Source: Proteus mirabilis ATCC 29906
Lineage (GTDB): Bacteria > Pseudomonadota > Gammaproteobacteria > Enterobacterales > Enterobacteriaceae
Length of the DNA stretch: 64,000 nt
NCBI RefSeq assembly: GCF_000160755.1
Contig: NZ_GG668576.1
Location: 306,491-370,490 of the forward strand
Direction of reading: 5' to 3'
Shown here: piece by piece, positions 9,431-19,736 of the stretch
Numbering within the stretch: the stretch's first letter is position 1
How the letters are laid out: every line of letters begins with the position of its first letter
Notes under the pieces: model-generated
The model's input: only the letters and a program-made list of their open reading frames with translations
Database searches by the model: none
What the model was told of the DNA's origin: nothing
Position numbers and translations under genes: made by a program

Positions 9431-11029
9431 CTAACCATCAATCCCTTTCTTAGCCAAGAACTCATCATAAGTGCCTTGGAAATTAGTCACTTTTTCAGGC
9501 GTAATTTCAATAATGCGGTTAGCCAATGAGCTGACAAACTCACGATCGTGAGAAACAAAAATTAACGTCCCTTGATAGAGTTCTAACGCCATATTCAGTG
9601 ACTCAATAGATTCCATATCTAAGTGGTTGGTAGGTTCATCCATAATCAGAACGTTTGGTTTTTGCATCATTAATTTACCAAACAGCATTCTGCCTTTTTC
9701 ACCACCAGATAATACTTTGACTGATTTTTTAATATCATCTTGTGAGAAAAGAAGGCGACCCAATACACTACGCACCGACTGTTCATCGTCTTCTGGCTTC
9801 ATCCATAAACTCATCCAATCGAAAACGGTCATATCAACTTCAAAATCAGTGGCATGATCTTGTGCATAATAACCTATAGTGGCATTTTCAGACCATTTAA
9901 CGCGTCCATTATCAGGCGTTAATTCACCCACTAATGTTTTGATCATGGTTGATTTACCCACACCATTGGTGCCTAAAATCGCCACTTTTTCGCCCACTTC
10001 CAGCATCATATTTACGTCTTTAAATAAAGGCGTATTTGCTTCATAACCTTTAGCAATATTCTCTACTTCTAACGCATTACGAAATAATTTCTTCTCTTGC
10101 TCAAAACGAATAAAGGGATTTTGTCGGCTGGAAGCTTTAACTTCGGTTAATTGAATTTTTTCAATTTGTTTTGCACGCGAAGTGGCTTGACGAGACTTTG
10201 ATGCATTAGCACTAAAGCGGCTAACAAAGGATTGTAATTCACTAATTTGTGCTTTTTTCTTTGCATTATCAGCGAGTAAACGTTCACGCGCTTGTGTTGC
10301 CGCTAACATATACTCATCATAATTACCTGGGTGAACTGTTAATCCACCATAGTCAAGATCGGCCATATGAGTACACACCATATTTAAAAAATGGCGGTCA
10401 TGGGAAATGATGATCATAGTGCTATTACGTTCATTTAATGTTTGTTCTAGCCAGCGGATCGTATCAATATCTAAGTTATTCGTCGGTTCATCAAGTAATA
10501 AGATGTCAGGATCAGCGAATAGGGCTTGTGCAAGGAGCACACGTAGTTTCCATCCTGGCGCCACTTCACTCATTGGGCCATTATGTTGCTCAAGTGGAAT
10601 ACCAACGTTTAATAATAATTCACCGGCACGTGATTCAACGGTGTAACCGTCCATTTCACCGAATTTCACTTCAAGATCGGCAACACGTAAACCCTCTTCT
10701 TCGCTCATTTCCGGTAAGCTATAAATACGTTCACGCTCTTGTTTAATTTCCCATAACTCAGCGTGCCCCATAATTACCGTATCAAGCACGGTAAACTCTT
10801 CATAAGCAAACTGATCTTGTTTTAGCTTACCCAAACGCTCATTAGGATCAAGGAATACGTTACCGCTAGTAGGCGCGAGATCACCACCGAGAATTTTCAT
10901 AAAGGTGGATTTACCGCTGCCGTTAGCACCGATTAAACCATAGCGATTACCGCCACCAAACTTAACAGAAATGTTTTCAAACAGTGGCTTCGAACCAAAC
11001 TGCATAGTGATATTATTACTTATTAACAA
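9431..11029 (-). CDS. ybiT: ABC-F family ATPase YbiT
   Basis: The 532-residue protein is a soluble twin-ATPase without membrane segments. The first cassette has Walker [10 protein letters not shown] and Walker [14 protein letters not shown]; the second has GTNGVGKST, signature LSGGEKGRM and DEPTNHLD. The first signature reads EVAPGWKLR rather than LSGG, as in E. coli YbiT. The linker contains [19 protein letters not shown], also as in E. coli. ABC-F proteins act on the ribosome, some as translation factors and some as antibiotic-resistance factors. YbiT belongs to the housekeeping group. Confidence 0.93.
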   Translation of the reverse strand: MLISNNITMQFGSKPLFENISVKFGGGNRYGLIGANGSGKSTFMKILGGDLAPTSGNVFLDPNERLGKLKQDQFAYEEFTVLDTVIMGHAELWEIKQERERIYSLPEMSEEEGLRVADLEVKFGEMDGYTVESRAGELLLNVGIPLEQHNGPMSEVAPGWKLRVLLAQALFADPDILLLDEPTNNLDIDTIRWLEQTLNERNSTMIIISHDRHFLNMVCTHMADLDYGGLTVHPGNYDEYMLAATQARERLLADNAKKKAQISELQSFVSRFSANASKSRQATSRAKQIEKIQLTEVKASSRQNPFIRFEQEKKLFRNALEVENIAKGYEANTPLFKDVNMMLEVGEKVAILGTNGVGKSTMIKTLVGELTPDNGRVKWSENATIGYYAQDHATDFEVDMTVFDWMSLWMKPEDDEQSVRSVLGRLLFSQDDIKKSVKVLSGGEKGRMLFGKLMMQKPNVLIMDEPTNHLDMESIESLNMALELYQGTLIFVSHDREFVSSLANRIIEITPEKVTNFQGTYDEFLAKKGIDG

Positions 11030-11280
11030 GACGAATACTCATGATTAGTGAATGATAAAGATAATGGGGCGGCATTATGCCATAAACTTACCCCATTAAG
11101 ACAGTAGAGTAAGGTTAGCCGATGACTTATTTTACGATATCATGCACTTTTACGCGTTAATCACTTAACACTTAACTCAAAAAGACTATGTGATTTATCT
11201 GCTTTAAATAACGATATGAGTGGGAATGTGTTATTTTAATAGGATTAATTTTCAAAAAGAAACAATCAAAGAGAGTTACT

Positions 11281-11736
11281 ATGCCGATATGGGTTGATGC
11301 TGATGCCTGTCCTAAAGTTATTAAAGAGATACTTTATCGGGCAGCAGATAGAGAAAAAGTGATGATCACTTTTGTGGCAAATCAGCGATTAAGTATACCC
11401 GCATCGCCTTATTTGCGCACATTGCAGGTTTCTGCAGGTTTTGATGTGGCTGATAATGAAATTGTACAACGTGCAAACCAAGATGATTTGGTGATCACTG
11501 CCGATATTCCTTTAGCGGCTGAAGTGATCGAAAAAGGGGCTATTGCACTAAATCCTCGAGGTGAACGTTATACAGAGTCAACAATCCGCGAACGATTAAA
11601 TATTCGTGATTTTATGGATACGATGAGAGCAAGTGGCATTCAAACAGGAGGACCGGCAAGTTTATCACAGCGCGACCGGCAACTTTTTGCTAATGAGTTG
11701 GATAAATGGTTACTACAGCAAAAACGTAAAAAATAA
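11281..11736 (+). CDS. yaiI: UPF0178 family protein YaiI
   Basis: The 151-residue protein starts with [18 protein letters not shown] and contains [11 protein letters not shown] and NPRGERYT, the conserved acidic blocks of the UPF0178/YaiI family. These belong to the PIN-like nuclease superfamily by fold; no activity is established to my knowledge. AGAGAG at 11269-11274 lies before the ATG. It is followed after 56 bp by the amidohydrolase gene. Confidence 0.9.
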   Translation: MPIWVDADACPKVIKEILYRAADREKVMITFVANQRLSIPASPYLRTLQVSAGFDVADNEIVQRANQDDLVITADIPLAAEVIEKGAIALNPRGERYTESTIRERLNIRDFMDTMRASGIQTGGPASLSQRDRQLFANELDKWLLQQKRKK

Positions 11737-11792
11737 TAAATTATCAATAAAATAATAAACTTTTGAATATTCTTACCATCCGAGAGGTAGTT

Positions 11793-13193
11793 ATGTCATT
11801 TACTAAATCAATACTTGCACTCGCTGTTATGGCGGTTTCTTTTACTAGTCACGCAGCCAAACAGGCTGATTTAATGATTGTCGATGGCACAGTGTTAACA
11901 ATGGACGCACAAAATCAGGTTATCGAACAAGGAACGGTTGTTGTAAAAGAAAATAAAATTATCGCCGTTGGGGGGCCTGAGTTAACACAAGAATACCAAG
12001 CCAACAAAGTGTTAGATGTGGATGGTGATATCGTGATGCCAGGATTAATTAATACCCACACACATGCATCAATGACGGTTTTTCGCTCTTTAGCTGATGA
12101 CGTGCCAGACCGATTACATCGCTATATTTTCCCTTTAGAAAATAAAATGGTGTCTCGCGATATGGTTCGCGTGGGAGCAAACCTCGCCAATGTTGAAATG
12201 GTAAAAGGGGGAGTAACTACCTATGTTGATATGTATTATTTTGAAGATGAAGTCGCTAAAACGGTTGATAAGATGGGAAATAGAGCCATCTTAGGTGAAT
12301 CAGTGATTAATTTTCCGGTGGCTGATGCACAAACTCCTGAAGAAGGCATTCAATATGCTGTCAATTTTATTAATGAATATAAAGATCACCCGCGCATTAT
12401 TCCTGCCTTTGCACCTCATGCACCTTATACCAATACCACAGAGAACCTGCAAAAAATTGCTAAACTCTCGGTAGAGCTTGATGCCCCTGTGATGATCCAT
12501 TTAGCAGAAACCGATAGAGAGAAAGAAGAAATTGCAAAACGAACCGATGGTAAAAGCCCAGTTCAATATATGGCAGATATTGGCGCTTTAAATAATAAAG
12601 TCATTGCCGCTCATGCGATTATGGTTGATGAGCAAGATATTGATTTATTAAAAAAATATGATGTAGGTGTAGCTCATAATATTAGTGCTAATACCAAATC
12701 AGCCAAAGGTGTTTCGCCCGTTGTTGCCATGCTAGAAAAAGGTGTTCGTGTTGGTTTAGGGACTGACGGGCCAATGTCGAGCAATACACTCACAACGATG
12801 AATGAGTTAAATTTAGTAGGCAAAATTCATAAATTAGAGAATAAAGATCGCGCCGCAATGCCACCATTAACCGTCGTTGAAATGGCAACAATAGGCTCAG
12901 CCAAGGCATTACATATGGAAGATAAATTAGGCTCTTTAGAATCGGGAAAACTTGCTGATATTATTGTTGTTGATACTAAAGCACCTAATATGGTGCCTAT
13001 GTATAGCCCATATGCAGCATTAGTTTATGGTGCGAATGGAAGTAATGTTCGTCATACCATTGTAGATGGTAAAATTTTGATGGAAGATCGCCAACTGTTA
13101 ACCGTAGATGAACAAGCGATTATCAGTGAAGCTCAAAATTTTGCGAATAAAGTACGCCAAACCGTTGTTGATAGTGGTGAAGTTGTTAAATAG
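11793..13193 (+). CDS. Exported amidohydrolase (MTA/SAH deaminase-like)
   Basis: I start at ATG 11793 (466 aa) because GAGAGG precedes it and it gives a clean signal peptide: MSFTKSILALAVMAVSFTSHA, with cleavage after SHA. An in-frame TTG at 11763 would bury the signal. The mature protein has the metal-binding motifs of the methylthioadenosine/S-adenosylhomocysteine deaminase branch: NTHTHASMTVFRS, FAPHAPYT, MIHLAETDREK, AAHAIMVDEQDI and GTDGPMSSNTL. Most relatives are cytoplasmic; this copy is predicted to be periplasmic, which suggests it acts on imported nucleosides. The substrate is an inference. Confidence 0.82.
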   Translation: MSFTKSILALAVMAVSFTSHAAKQADLMIVDGTVLTMDAQNQVIEQGTVVVKENKIIAVGGPELTQEYQANKVLDVDGDIVMPGLINTHTHASMTVFRSLADDVPDRLHRYIFPLENKMVSRDMVRVGANLANVEMVKGGVTTYVDMYYFEDEVAKTVDKMGNRAILGESVINFPVADAQTPEEGIQYAVNFINEYKDHPRIIPAFAPHAPYTNTTENLQKIAKLSVELDAPVMIHLAETDREKEEIAKRTDGKSPVQYMADIGALNNKVIAAHAIMVDEQDIDLLKKYDVGVAHNISANTKSAKGVSPVVAMLEKGVRVGLGTDGPMSSNTLTTMNELNLVGKIHKLENKDRAAMPPLTVVEMATIGSAKALHMEDKLGSLESGKLADIIVVDTKAPNMVPMYSPYAALVYGANGSNVRHTIVDGKILMEDRQLLTVDEQAIISEAQNFANKVRQTVVDSGEVVK

Positions 13194-13223
13194 ATTGTAG
13201 TAATATAGCGTTAATAAGTTTAT

Positions 13224-13260
13224 AAAAGGTGATTTGATATCAAATCACCTTTTTTATTTT
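13224..13260. terminator. Rho-independent terminator
   Basis: A perfect palindrome (13224-13253), with arms AAAAGGTGATTTGAT and ATCAAATCACCTTTT, is followed by TTATTTTAAA. It lies between the amidohydrolase and the convergent LysR gene and likely ends both. Confidence 0.85.
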
Positions 13261-13266
13261 AAACTA

Positions 13267-14238
13267 TCAGATATCGGAGGTTTGTTGGTTAATACTTTTT
13301 CTTATTGTATTTCTTAGCCATATAATTTTTGTATTATGGCTATTACGCTTATGCCATAATAAAACAAAAGGTAGATGAAGCTGGTCTAAAAACACAGGGG
13401 GGAGAGGGATAGGTAATGTTACAATATCAGGAAAATGTGTTTTCACATAATAACGACAATATCCTGGTGCACAAGTAATTAATTGATGGTCAGGTTGAGA
13501 TATCATAAAAAGAGATTGCTCAAAAGAAGTATAAGTAATTGCTATCTGACGACTTTTGTTCATTTCTTTTAAGATATTATCCAAAGCCCAATGACTTTGT
13601 TTGTCATATTCTGTACTCACCTGAGAAAACGATAAAAAATTATTAAGATCCCACTTCATTTTCATTAACGGATGATTTTTGTGTAGATAAACGAGTGGGA
13701 TATCATCAAATAATATTTCATAATCAATCACATCAGGAAGTAGCTCTAGTAACTCTTTTGAGCGTGAATAGTATTCTCGTCCAACAAGCCCAATATCAAC
13801 TTCTCCATCAATAATATTAGAAAGGGAATTATATTCCCAATTTTTTATCTGAAGTGTGGATTTTGGGTAATGAGATAATATTTGTTGTGGTAAAGAAGGT
13901 AACATGACCTGATGTAACGGTGTTTCTAAAACTAAATTAAATTTAAGTCCAACAGGAACTTCTGTATTACGTTTATTGGCTATATGGTGGCTAATATTAA
14001 TAAAATCAGATAAAGAATCTTCAATACTTAACGATAATGGTGTTGGGATCAACCCTTGTGGACTACGGATAAAAAGAGGATCATCAAACCATATCCTTAA
14101 TTTGGCTAATGCTTTACTCACAGCAGAAGGAGAAATGGATAACCACTTAGCGGCCAAGGTGACACTGCGCTCCTGTAAAAGAATTTGAAATATGACTAAC
14201 AAATTCAAATCAATTCTATGTAATGGTTTGTTAGACAT
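13267..14238 (-). CDS. LysR-family transcriptional regulator
   Basis: The 323-residue protein has a LysR DNA-binding domain at its N-terminus (HRIDLNLLVIFQILLQERSV, SPSAVSKALAKLR, LFIRSPQGLIPTP), the NodD/LeuO-like subgroup style, followed by a substrate-binding-like domain. Its ATG overlaps the end of the upstream mdtL-like gene by 8 bp, so the two are translationally coupled in one minus-strand operon. A role in regulating that exporter is likely but not shown. Confidence 0.87.
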   Translation of the reverse strand: MSNKPLHRIDLNLLVIFQILLQERSVTLAAKWLSISPSAVSKALAKLRIWFDDPLFIRSPQGLIPTPLSLSIEDSLSDFINISHHIANKRNTEVPVGLKFNLVLETPLHQVMLPSLPQQILSHYPKSTLQIKNWEYNSLSNIIDGEVDIGLVGREYYSRSKELLELLPDVIDYEILFDDIPLVYLHKNHPLMKMKWDLNNFLSFSQVSTEYDKQSHWALDNILKEMNKSRQIAITYTSFEQSLFMISQPDHQLITCAPGYCRYYVKTHFPDIVTLPIPLPPVFLDQLHLPFVLLWHKRNSHNTKIIWLRNTIRKSINQQTSDI

Positions 14239-15379
14239 TATATTTAACCTTTTTTTGTTCTGTGAACCGAGGAAAGCATAGAAAAAGAGTACCTACAATA
14301 CAACTGATAAATAAAATAACCACCAACATATTTATTGAGGATACTTCAATCCACCCCATTACCCAAATATAAAGTGAAGAAAAACTTAATTGTGAAATAC
14401 CCAGCACAGAGCTCGCAACGCCGGCTCGTTGGCTAAATGGAGAAAGTGCTTGGCTCATAATAATCCCAAATAATAACGCAAATCCTGAGCCGCATAATGC
14501 AAAGGTAATAAAAAACCAACGCATTTCACTCTTTTTCCCTATAAAAAGGAAAATAATACCTATTCCAAAACATATAAACCCTACTGATAAAATATGCTTA
14601 TAGCGGTATTTCATTAATATTTTTGGCATTAAAAAAGAAATGGTCATACTTATCATTGCTAATGATGTCATTAATATTGAATACTCTCCTGTTGAATAAT
14701 TCATTTGTTGCATCACTACAATAGGGGAAATATTGACATAAGTAAGAATAACGGCCATTCCTAAGCAGGAAATAAGTAAACGACTTAAAAAATAGCGAGT
14801 GAAAAAAGAGTCTGTTGTTGGTTTTATTACAGATAGATTTACTTTTTTATTTTTAATTTCTTTTTTATGGTAAGTCTCTTTTATCCCCAAAAAACAAAAG
14901 ATAAAAACCAATAGGGAATAAGCCCCCATAAGATAGAACATCATTGACCATTCGCAATATAATAAAATAATAAAGCCTAGAACGGGAGCTAATACCGGAA
15001 TAATACAAGTAATACCATTTATCATAGAAAGTACTTTAGCACGTTGTTGTTCTGTTAATGTATCTCTTAATATCGCAAAAGTAACAACGTAACAAAAACC
15101 TGACCCACTACCTTGAAAAAATCGTGAAATCAAGAACTGTTTTTCCGTTATCGAAAGCCCAGCACTTAATGACGCTAAGAAAAAAATCAGAGTACCAAAT
15201 AAAATAACAGGCTTACGACCTAAATTGTCACTGCACCATCCAGCAATTAACATGGATGGCACCATTCCCATCAAATAAATTGAAAATGCATGGTGCAATG
15301 TCACTTCAGAAGCATTTAAATCGCTAGCAATTGCTGTTAATCCAGTTAAGTATAGATCAACACCAAGAGGATAAATCAA
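14231..15379 (-). CDS. mdtL: MdtL-like MFS drug exporter, start damaged by a frameshift
   Basis: The 382-residue frame matches E. coli MdtL (Bcr/CflA-type DHA1 exporter): YPLGVDLYLTGL, CSDNLGRKPVILFGT, FAILRDTLTEQQRAKVLSM, ITCIIPVLAPVLG and RAGVASSVLGISQLS. It has no ATG at the expected place; the frame opens at TTG 15379 just after an in-frame TAG. An ATG at 15416 encodes MTKYVIFSFFLV, which fits the missing first 12 residues of MdtL but is one base out of frame. The extra base lies in or just after a run of nine T (minus strand, 15385-15393). Either the gene is disrupted, it starts at TTG, or the assembly has an indel. Confidence 0.8.
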   Translation of the reverse strand: MIYPLGVDLYLTGLTAIASDLNASEVTLHHAFSIYLMGMVPSMLIAGWCSDNLGRKPVILFGTLIFFLASLSAGLSITEKQFLISRFFQGSGSGFCYVVTFAILRDTLTEQQRAKVLSMINGITCIIPVLAPVLGFIILLYCEWSMMFYLMGAYSLLVFIFCFLGIKETYHKKEIKNKKVNLSVIKPTTDSFFTRYFLSRLLISCLGMAVILTYVNISPIVVMQQMNYSTGEYSILMTSLAMISMTISFLMPKILMKYRYKHILSVGFICFGIGIIFLFIGKKSEMRWFFITFALCGSGFALLFGIIMSQALSPFSQRAGVASSVLGISQLSFSSLYIWVMGWIEVSSINMLVVILFISCIVGTLFLCFPRFTEQKKVKYNV

Positions 15380-15583
15380 TAACTAAAAAAAAACTAAAAA
15401 TAACATATTTAGTCATAAACCACCTCGTTTTAGAAAGTGGCATTCTAGTAACTAAAAAAAATAAAACCTAATGATAAAAGAGCAATCGCTTATTTCCATA
15501 ATGGAAATAAGCATGCTTTTAGTTTTTATATCCTTTATTTTCTACTTATCTTTAGGGATATATACTAAAATTCGATTTATTTT

Positions 15584-16636
15584 TTATCCTATTTTCTTGC
15601 ATGCTTGTATTAAAATTTTAGCAACTTCAATTGCTATTACATCAGCATTATATTCTTCACGATTAGATAAAACGGCGATAGTAAGCCTTAAATGAGGCAA
15701 ACGCATAAAATAGGTTGCGGTTCCCATCCAGCTACCTCCATGCTCAAAGCTTAATTCACCTAATGTATTATTAATAAATAATCCAAAACCATAAGCTTCA
15801 TAATCAATAACTAATTGGCCTTCTCGTGTTAAGGGAGAAAAGGCCTGCGTCATTTTTCTGATAACTTCTGAGCCACCGACTTTAGCTGTACGAAAGTTTT
15901 CACCCCATTTCATCAAATCACTTGCACTCGAATGTATTGCACCATCACCAGTTTGAGTCCAAGGACTTTCTGACAATTGATAATTACCTTGCTTATCTTT
16001 GGCATAACCAGAAACAATGGGGTTTATTGTGGGATATTCTTCGACAATAAAAGTATTGTTCATTTTTAATGGTGTAAAAATTTTCTCTTCGGCAAAAACA
16101 GAAAAAGGTTTTTGGCTAACTCGTTCAATGATTTGAGACAGTAAAAAGTATCCAGTATTGTTATATTCAAATTTTTGCCCAATCGGGTAATACGTTTTTG
16201 TTTGTCTTACAACATCAGCGAAACTTTCAGCAGGAGTCAACGGCATTTGATAAGTTATACCGCGCTCGAATGCTAGCTCCATATAGTCGATTAACCCACT
16301 GGTATGATATATCAATTCATAAAGACTAATTTCCTTAGCATAATCTCCTAATTCTGGTAAATAGGTAAGTACTGATTCATCAAGCGATAATTTACCTTCT
16401 TGAGCCAAGAGAAATATAGAAAAAGCCGTAAACTGTTTAGATACTGATGCTAAATTAAATATGCTGTTTTCATCAATTTTTTGTTTTTGGCTAATATCTG
16501 CTAGCCCTTTTTCAGCTTGATATATTAATCCATTATCAAAACGGGCCATAATGATGGCTCCAGGCTCATCATTTAAAATGGGATTAAGTAATTGTCTTAT
16601 TTTATTTTCAATATAGTGATTGTCTATGTTTTTCAT
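15584..16636 (-). CDS. Serine hydrolase, beta-lactamase class C / PBP4* family
   Basis: The 350-residue protein carries the three motifs of the beta-lactamase-related serine hydrolases (PF00144): SVSK (SxxK with the nucleophilic serine, in NLASVSKQFTAF), YNN (YxN, in FEYNNTGYFLLS) and HGG (in FEHGGSWMG). No signal peptide is visible, so it probably works in the cytoplasm as an esterase or peptidase-like enzyme rather than as a resistance beta-lactamase. It is monocistronic. Substrate unknown. Confidence 0.87.
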   Translation of the reverse strand: MKNIDNHYIENKIRQLLNPILNDEPGAIIMARFDNGLIYQAEKGLADISQKQKIDENSIFNLASVSKQFTAFSIFLLAQEGKLSLDESVLTYLPELGDYAKEISLYELIYHTSGLIDYMELAFERGITYQMPLTPAESFADVVRQTKTYYPIGQKFEYNNTGYFLLSQIIERVSQKPFSVFAEEKIFTPLKMNNTFIVEEYPTINPIVSGYAKDKQGNYQLSESPWTQTGDGAIHSSASDLMKWGENFRTAKVGGSEVIRKMTQAFSPLTREGQLVIDYEAYGFGLFINNTLGELSFEHGGSWMGTATYFMRLPHLRLTIAVLSNREEYNADVIAIEVAKILIQACKKIG

Positions 16637-17018
16637 CGTACTACTCTTAATATCGCTGGAGATATCGCATCCTCATTATTGAAATGTATTATCAGCCATT
16701 TAAAAAGGAGAAAATTAAGAAAAGCTTATATAGCACAATAAGATCCATTTTATATTATTGTCAAAATATAAAGTGTATTTTTACTATTACTCATTTAAAG
16801 ATATCAAATTTTACATGCAGATTTATAAGGGGTAGGGAGAGTGTATATTTTTCTTGAGCTTTCTTTAGCAGTGCTTTTTTCTTTGGATTGATAATAATTT
16901 TAGGATTATGGTTATATGCTAAGCAGAAAAAACAGCTCTTTTAGTCAGCATAATAAAAATAATAATTAACCCCCAATATCTATTGGGGGCTTTATTTTAG
17001 TACAGAAAATCTAGGGAG
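16637..17018. other. AT-rich intergenic region
   Basis: Apart from the terminator at 16970-16989, I see no gene, repeat or clear regulatory site in these 382 bp. The promoter of the serine hydrolase should lie in the left part. Confidence 0.5.
16970..16989. terminator. Terminator downstream of mnmH
   Basis: CCCCCAAT (16970-16977) pairs with ATTGGGGG (16982-16989) around an ATCT loop. T-rich sequence follows on both strands. It ends the minus-strand mnmH transcript. Confidence 0.75.
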
Positions 17019-18107
17019 TTAATGGTTAGCAAACCATTGTTCAACTTCTTCATAGCTACCCGTATAGATAATTTTATCTTGTTTTTTACTTAACTGGTAA
17101 CGATACATAGGATCGTAATATTCTTTTAGTAAAGGCGATAACCATGAAAAATGCACTTCTGTATTCGCACTTATTTTTTGTGCGGCTAAAGCATTATCAA
17201 GTAATTGAGTTAACTCCGCGGCTCTTTGAGCACCTAATCGACGTCGAATAGCATACAATCCATGATGCAAATAATCACTGTATTCTTGCCAACCTTTTTC
17301 TTCACCATACGCTTCAATAAAGTCATGAGTCATACGATCAAAATATTCTTCTTTGAGTCTTGCCATACGCCGCTCAAATGGATCATCCACCACAACCAAA
17401 TGGGCTGTTGCCATTTGTATACGCAAACTTTCCGGTAAACCATTAGCACCTATAGCACGGCCTTCGTCTTCGAGTACCCAGCGCGAATGATAAGGGGATT
17501 TTTTTAACATATCGACAGCAAGGTAGTTTTCGAAAGTCGCTTGAGCAAACTGAGCCTCAATAGTGCGACCAAATGAGGAGCCTCGATGATGAGCGAATCC
17601 TTCTAAATCAATTCCCTCTGGTAAAGAGCGTACTAAGGTTGTTTTACCATTACCTGTACAACCACCAATTAAGATAATAGGGCGTTGTACTAGCTCATTG
17701 GTCATTTCGATCGTCGCTTGTCTTAACGCTTTATATCCACCTTCAATTAAAGGATAATCGATGCCTATTTCAGCTAACCATTTTTGAACAATGTGTGAAC
17801 GCATACCGCCACGAGCACAGCAAATAAATCCGGAAGGAAAACGCTCGCAAGCCTCGCGCCAAGCAGCAACACGATGTGCTTTTATCTCGCCTTTAACTAA
17901 TTGATGCCCCAACTCTACCGCTTTTTGAGAGCCATGTTGTTTGTAGCAAGTCCCTACAGCCGCACGCTCTTCATTATTCATTAAAGGTAGATTTATTGCG
18001 TTGGGCATCGCTCCTTGATTGAATTCTATTGGCGCACGAACATCAATAATTGGTGTTTCCTTAGCAAGGAGTTGGCGTATATTTTGAGCAGAAAGCGTTG
18101 ATTCCAT
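17019..18107 (-). CDS. mnmH: tRNA 2-selenouridine synthase MnmH (SelU)
   Basis: From ATG 18107 the protein is 362 aa, like E. coli SelU. The N-terminal rhodanese domain ([23 protein letters not shown]) holds the catalytic region [13 protein letters not shown] with two adjacent cysteines. The C-terminal part has a P-loop, [12 protein letters not shown], then [15 protein letters not shown] and [11 protein letters not shown]. The enzyme replaces sulfur with selenium in the wobble uridine of some tRNAs, using selenophosphate. An upstream GTG at 18176 would add 23 residues with no homology, so I prefer 18107, although no strong Shine-Dalgarno is visible. Confidence 0.9.
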   Translation of the reverse strand: MESTLSAQNIRQLLAKETPIIDVRAPIEFNQGAMPNAINLPLMNNEERAAVGTCYKQHGSQKAVELGHQLVKGEIKAHRVAAWREACERFPSGFICCARGGMRSHIVQKWLAEIGIDYPLIEGGYKALRQATIEMTNELVQRPIILIGGCTGNGKTTLVRSLPEGIDLEGFAHHRGSSFGRTIEAQFAQATFENYLAVDMLKKSPYHSRWVLEDEGRAIGANGLPESLRIQMATAHLVVVDDPFERRMARLKEEYFDRMTHDFIEAYGEEKGWQEYSDYLHHGLYAIRRRLGAQRAAELTQLLDNALAAQKISANTEVHFSWLSPLLKEYYDPMYRYQLSKKQDKIIYTGSYEEVEQWFANH

Positions 18108-18410
18108 AATAAAAACTATAATATCTAAACAGGCAGAAAGATTGTCTACTATACTCTTAAAATTACCTAATAGCACACACAGAGCATGTTTTTGTGAGTA
18201 ATAAAATCAAACTCTATTTAACCAGCACTGCGGCATTATTTTGAAAAGCGTATTTAAAATAAAGAAAATTGAATTGATCATAAATAATTCAACTACAATA
18301 ACCTTATGCTATTTTTAGCAAAATAATATAAGTCACTTTATTACAACTAAAAATATTATAGTATTGATAGCTATGAATGGATTTAATCATAAAATGATAG
18401 GTGTATTACC
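18108..18410. other. Divergent promoter region mnmH / ytcA-mdtNOP
   Basis: About 300 bp of AT-rich sequence lie between divergent mnmH and the mdt operon. It must contain both promoters, but I could not pick them with confidence. AGGTG at 18399-18403 is the Shine-Dalgarno for the TTG start of ytcA. Confidence 0.4.
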
Positions 18411-18692
18411 TTGAACTTAATAAAAAAACATCATCGAATTATCAGCTTAACTGTGATGACTGTATTGTTGACGGGCTGTTCACAAGGGCATTCTCCTTTT
18501 ATTCCTATGCTAGGTGCTTATTTTCCCTATTGGATGTTATGTACATTTATTGGCCTATTAGGTGCTTTTTGTCTACGGGTTTTACTTATCTACTGGGGAA
18601 TTGATGATAAATTGCCAGTACCTTTGTTATTTTATTTTGCGATTATGTTATCAATTTCTTTAACTATCTCCTTACTTTATTTTACTTATTAA
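18411..18692 (+). CDS. ytcA: YtcA family small lipoprotein
   Basis: The 93-residue protein starts at TTG 18411 with AGGTG 7 bp before. The N-terminal signal ends in a lipobox (TVLLTGC), so Cys would be lipid-modified. Two further membrane segments follow (PYWMLCTFIGLLGAFCLRVLL and FYFAIMLSISLTISLLYF). GAYFPYWMLC parallels GAYYPSWFFC of E. coli YtcA, which also precedes mdtN. It is the first gene of ytcA-mdtN-mdtO-mdtP, 3 bp before mdtN. Role within the export system unknown. Confidence 0.82.
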   Translation: MNLIKKHHRIISLTVMTVLLTGCSQGHSPFIPMLGAYFPYWMLCTFIGLLGAFCLRVLLIYWGIDDKLPVPLLFYFAIMLSISLTISLLYFTY

Positions 18693-18695
18693 ACT

Positions 18696-19736
18696 ATGGA
18701 TAAAAAAATCAAAAAAAGCCTAGCACGCGTGATCACCATTATTGTTTTTTTGATAACGCTCATTTTATTATGGCAAAGTATTCATATATCGGCATTAAAT
18801 CCTCTTAGTGAAGATGCCATCATTGATGCAAATAAAATTAATATCTCAGCCTCGGTGCCTGGACGCATTGCTGCTGTTTATGTCAAAGAAAATAGTAAAG
18901 TCAAAAAAGGCGATTTACTGTTTACACTTGATCCCACAATGTACGCACTCAGGGTAGAGCAAGCAAAAGAGCAACTACAGATTGCACAAGCGACATTAAG
19001 CAATAAGCAACGTATTATTATTGCGGAAACATCCAATTCAGAAGTGGCACAAGAGCAAATAAAACGTGCGCAGGTCAATTTATCATTAGCCACACAATCA
19101 TTAAATCGATTAGAACCTTTATTAGCAAAAGGCTTTGTCACAGCACAACAAGTCGATGATGCTCGGACGTTAAAACATGATGCTGAAGTGACATTAAAAC
19201 AAGCACAGAAACAGAATGTGGCATCTGAAGCACTTATTAATAATACCGATTCAGAAGAAGCATTAGTCAAGTCATTAAAAACATCGCTTGCCATGGCAGA
19301 GTGGGAGTTAAGTAATACTGAGGTAAGGGCGCCAAGTAATGGATATATCGCCGGGGTCGTTTTATCTCCCGGTGAATTTATTTTGTCAGGGCAATCTGTT
19401 TTTACCTTAATTGACTCTGATACTTGGTTTGCTTCGGCCTATTTTAAAGAGACAGATTTAAATAATATAAAAATTGGTAGCTGTGTGGTGATTTACTCCA
19501 TGATTGATAATCAACACCCCATTAAAGGTAAAGTTGAAGGAATTAGTCGGGGAGTCATGTCGACCGACCTGATTAATATTCCAAGAGACTTACCTTATGT
19601 ACCTAAATCATTAAATTGGGTTCGGGTTGAGCAGCGTTTTCCTGTCAAAGTCATTATTACTGAACCACCAGAAGCACTCATGCGCATCGGTGCCACTGCT
19701 ACTGTAAATATTGTACCTAACGATGATGACTGTTAA
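18696..19736 (+). CDS. mdtN: MdtN, membrane fusion protein of MdtNOP export system
   Basis: The 346-residue protein has one N-terminal membrane anchor (residues 10-28) and a HlyD/EmrA-type periplasmic adaptor: INISASVPGRIAAVYVKENSKVKKGDLLFTLD for the first biotinyl-lipoyl half, then a coiled coil (about 85-200), then APSNGYIAGVVLSPGEFI. It would bridge MdtO in the inner membrane and MdtP in the outer membrane. E. coli MdtNOP has been linked to resistance to sulfa drugs and dyes. It overlaps mdtO by 14 bp. Confidence 0.88.
   Translation: MDKKIKKSLARVITIIVFLITLILLWQSIHISALNPLSEDAIIDANKINISASVPGRIAAVYVKENSKVKKGDLLFTLDPTMYALRVEQAKEQLQIAQATLSNKQRIIIAETSNSEVAQEQIKRAQVNLSLATQSLNRLEPLLAKGFVTAQQVDDARTLKHDAEVTLKQAQKQNVASEALINNTDSEEALVKSLKTSLAMAEWELSNTEVRAPSNGYIAGVVLSPGEFILSGQSVFTLIDSDTWFASAYFKETDLNNIKIGSCVVIYSMIDNQHPIKGKVEGISRGVMSTDLINIPRDLPYVPKSLNWVRVEQRFPVKVIITEPPEALMRIGATATVNIVPNDDDC

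Noticed and set aside
10407..10746. Plus-strand ORFs inside ybiT
   Set aside because: They are antisense to a strongly conserved ABC-F gene and have no independent support.
15471..15695. 74-aa plus-strand ORF
   Set aside because: Its second half runs antisense through the end of the serine hydrolase gene, it has no good ribosome binding site, and no family is recognised.
15584..16636. Antibiotic-resistance class C beta-lactamase
   Set aside because: Motifs fit the wider family, but there is no signal peptide and the third motif is HGG rather than KTG, so a resistance role is unlikely.
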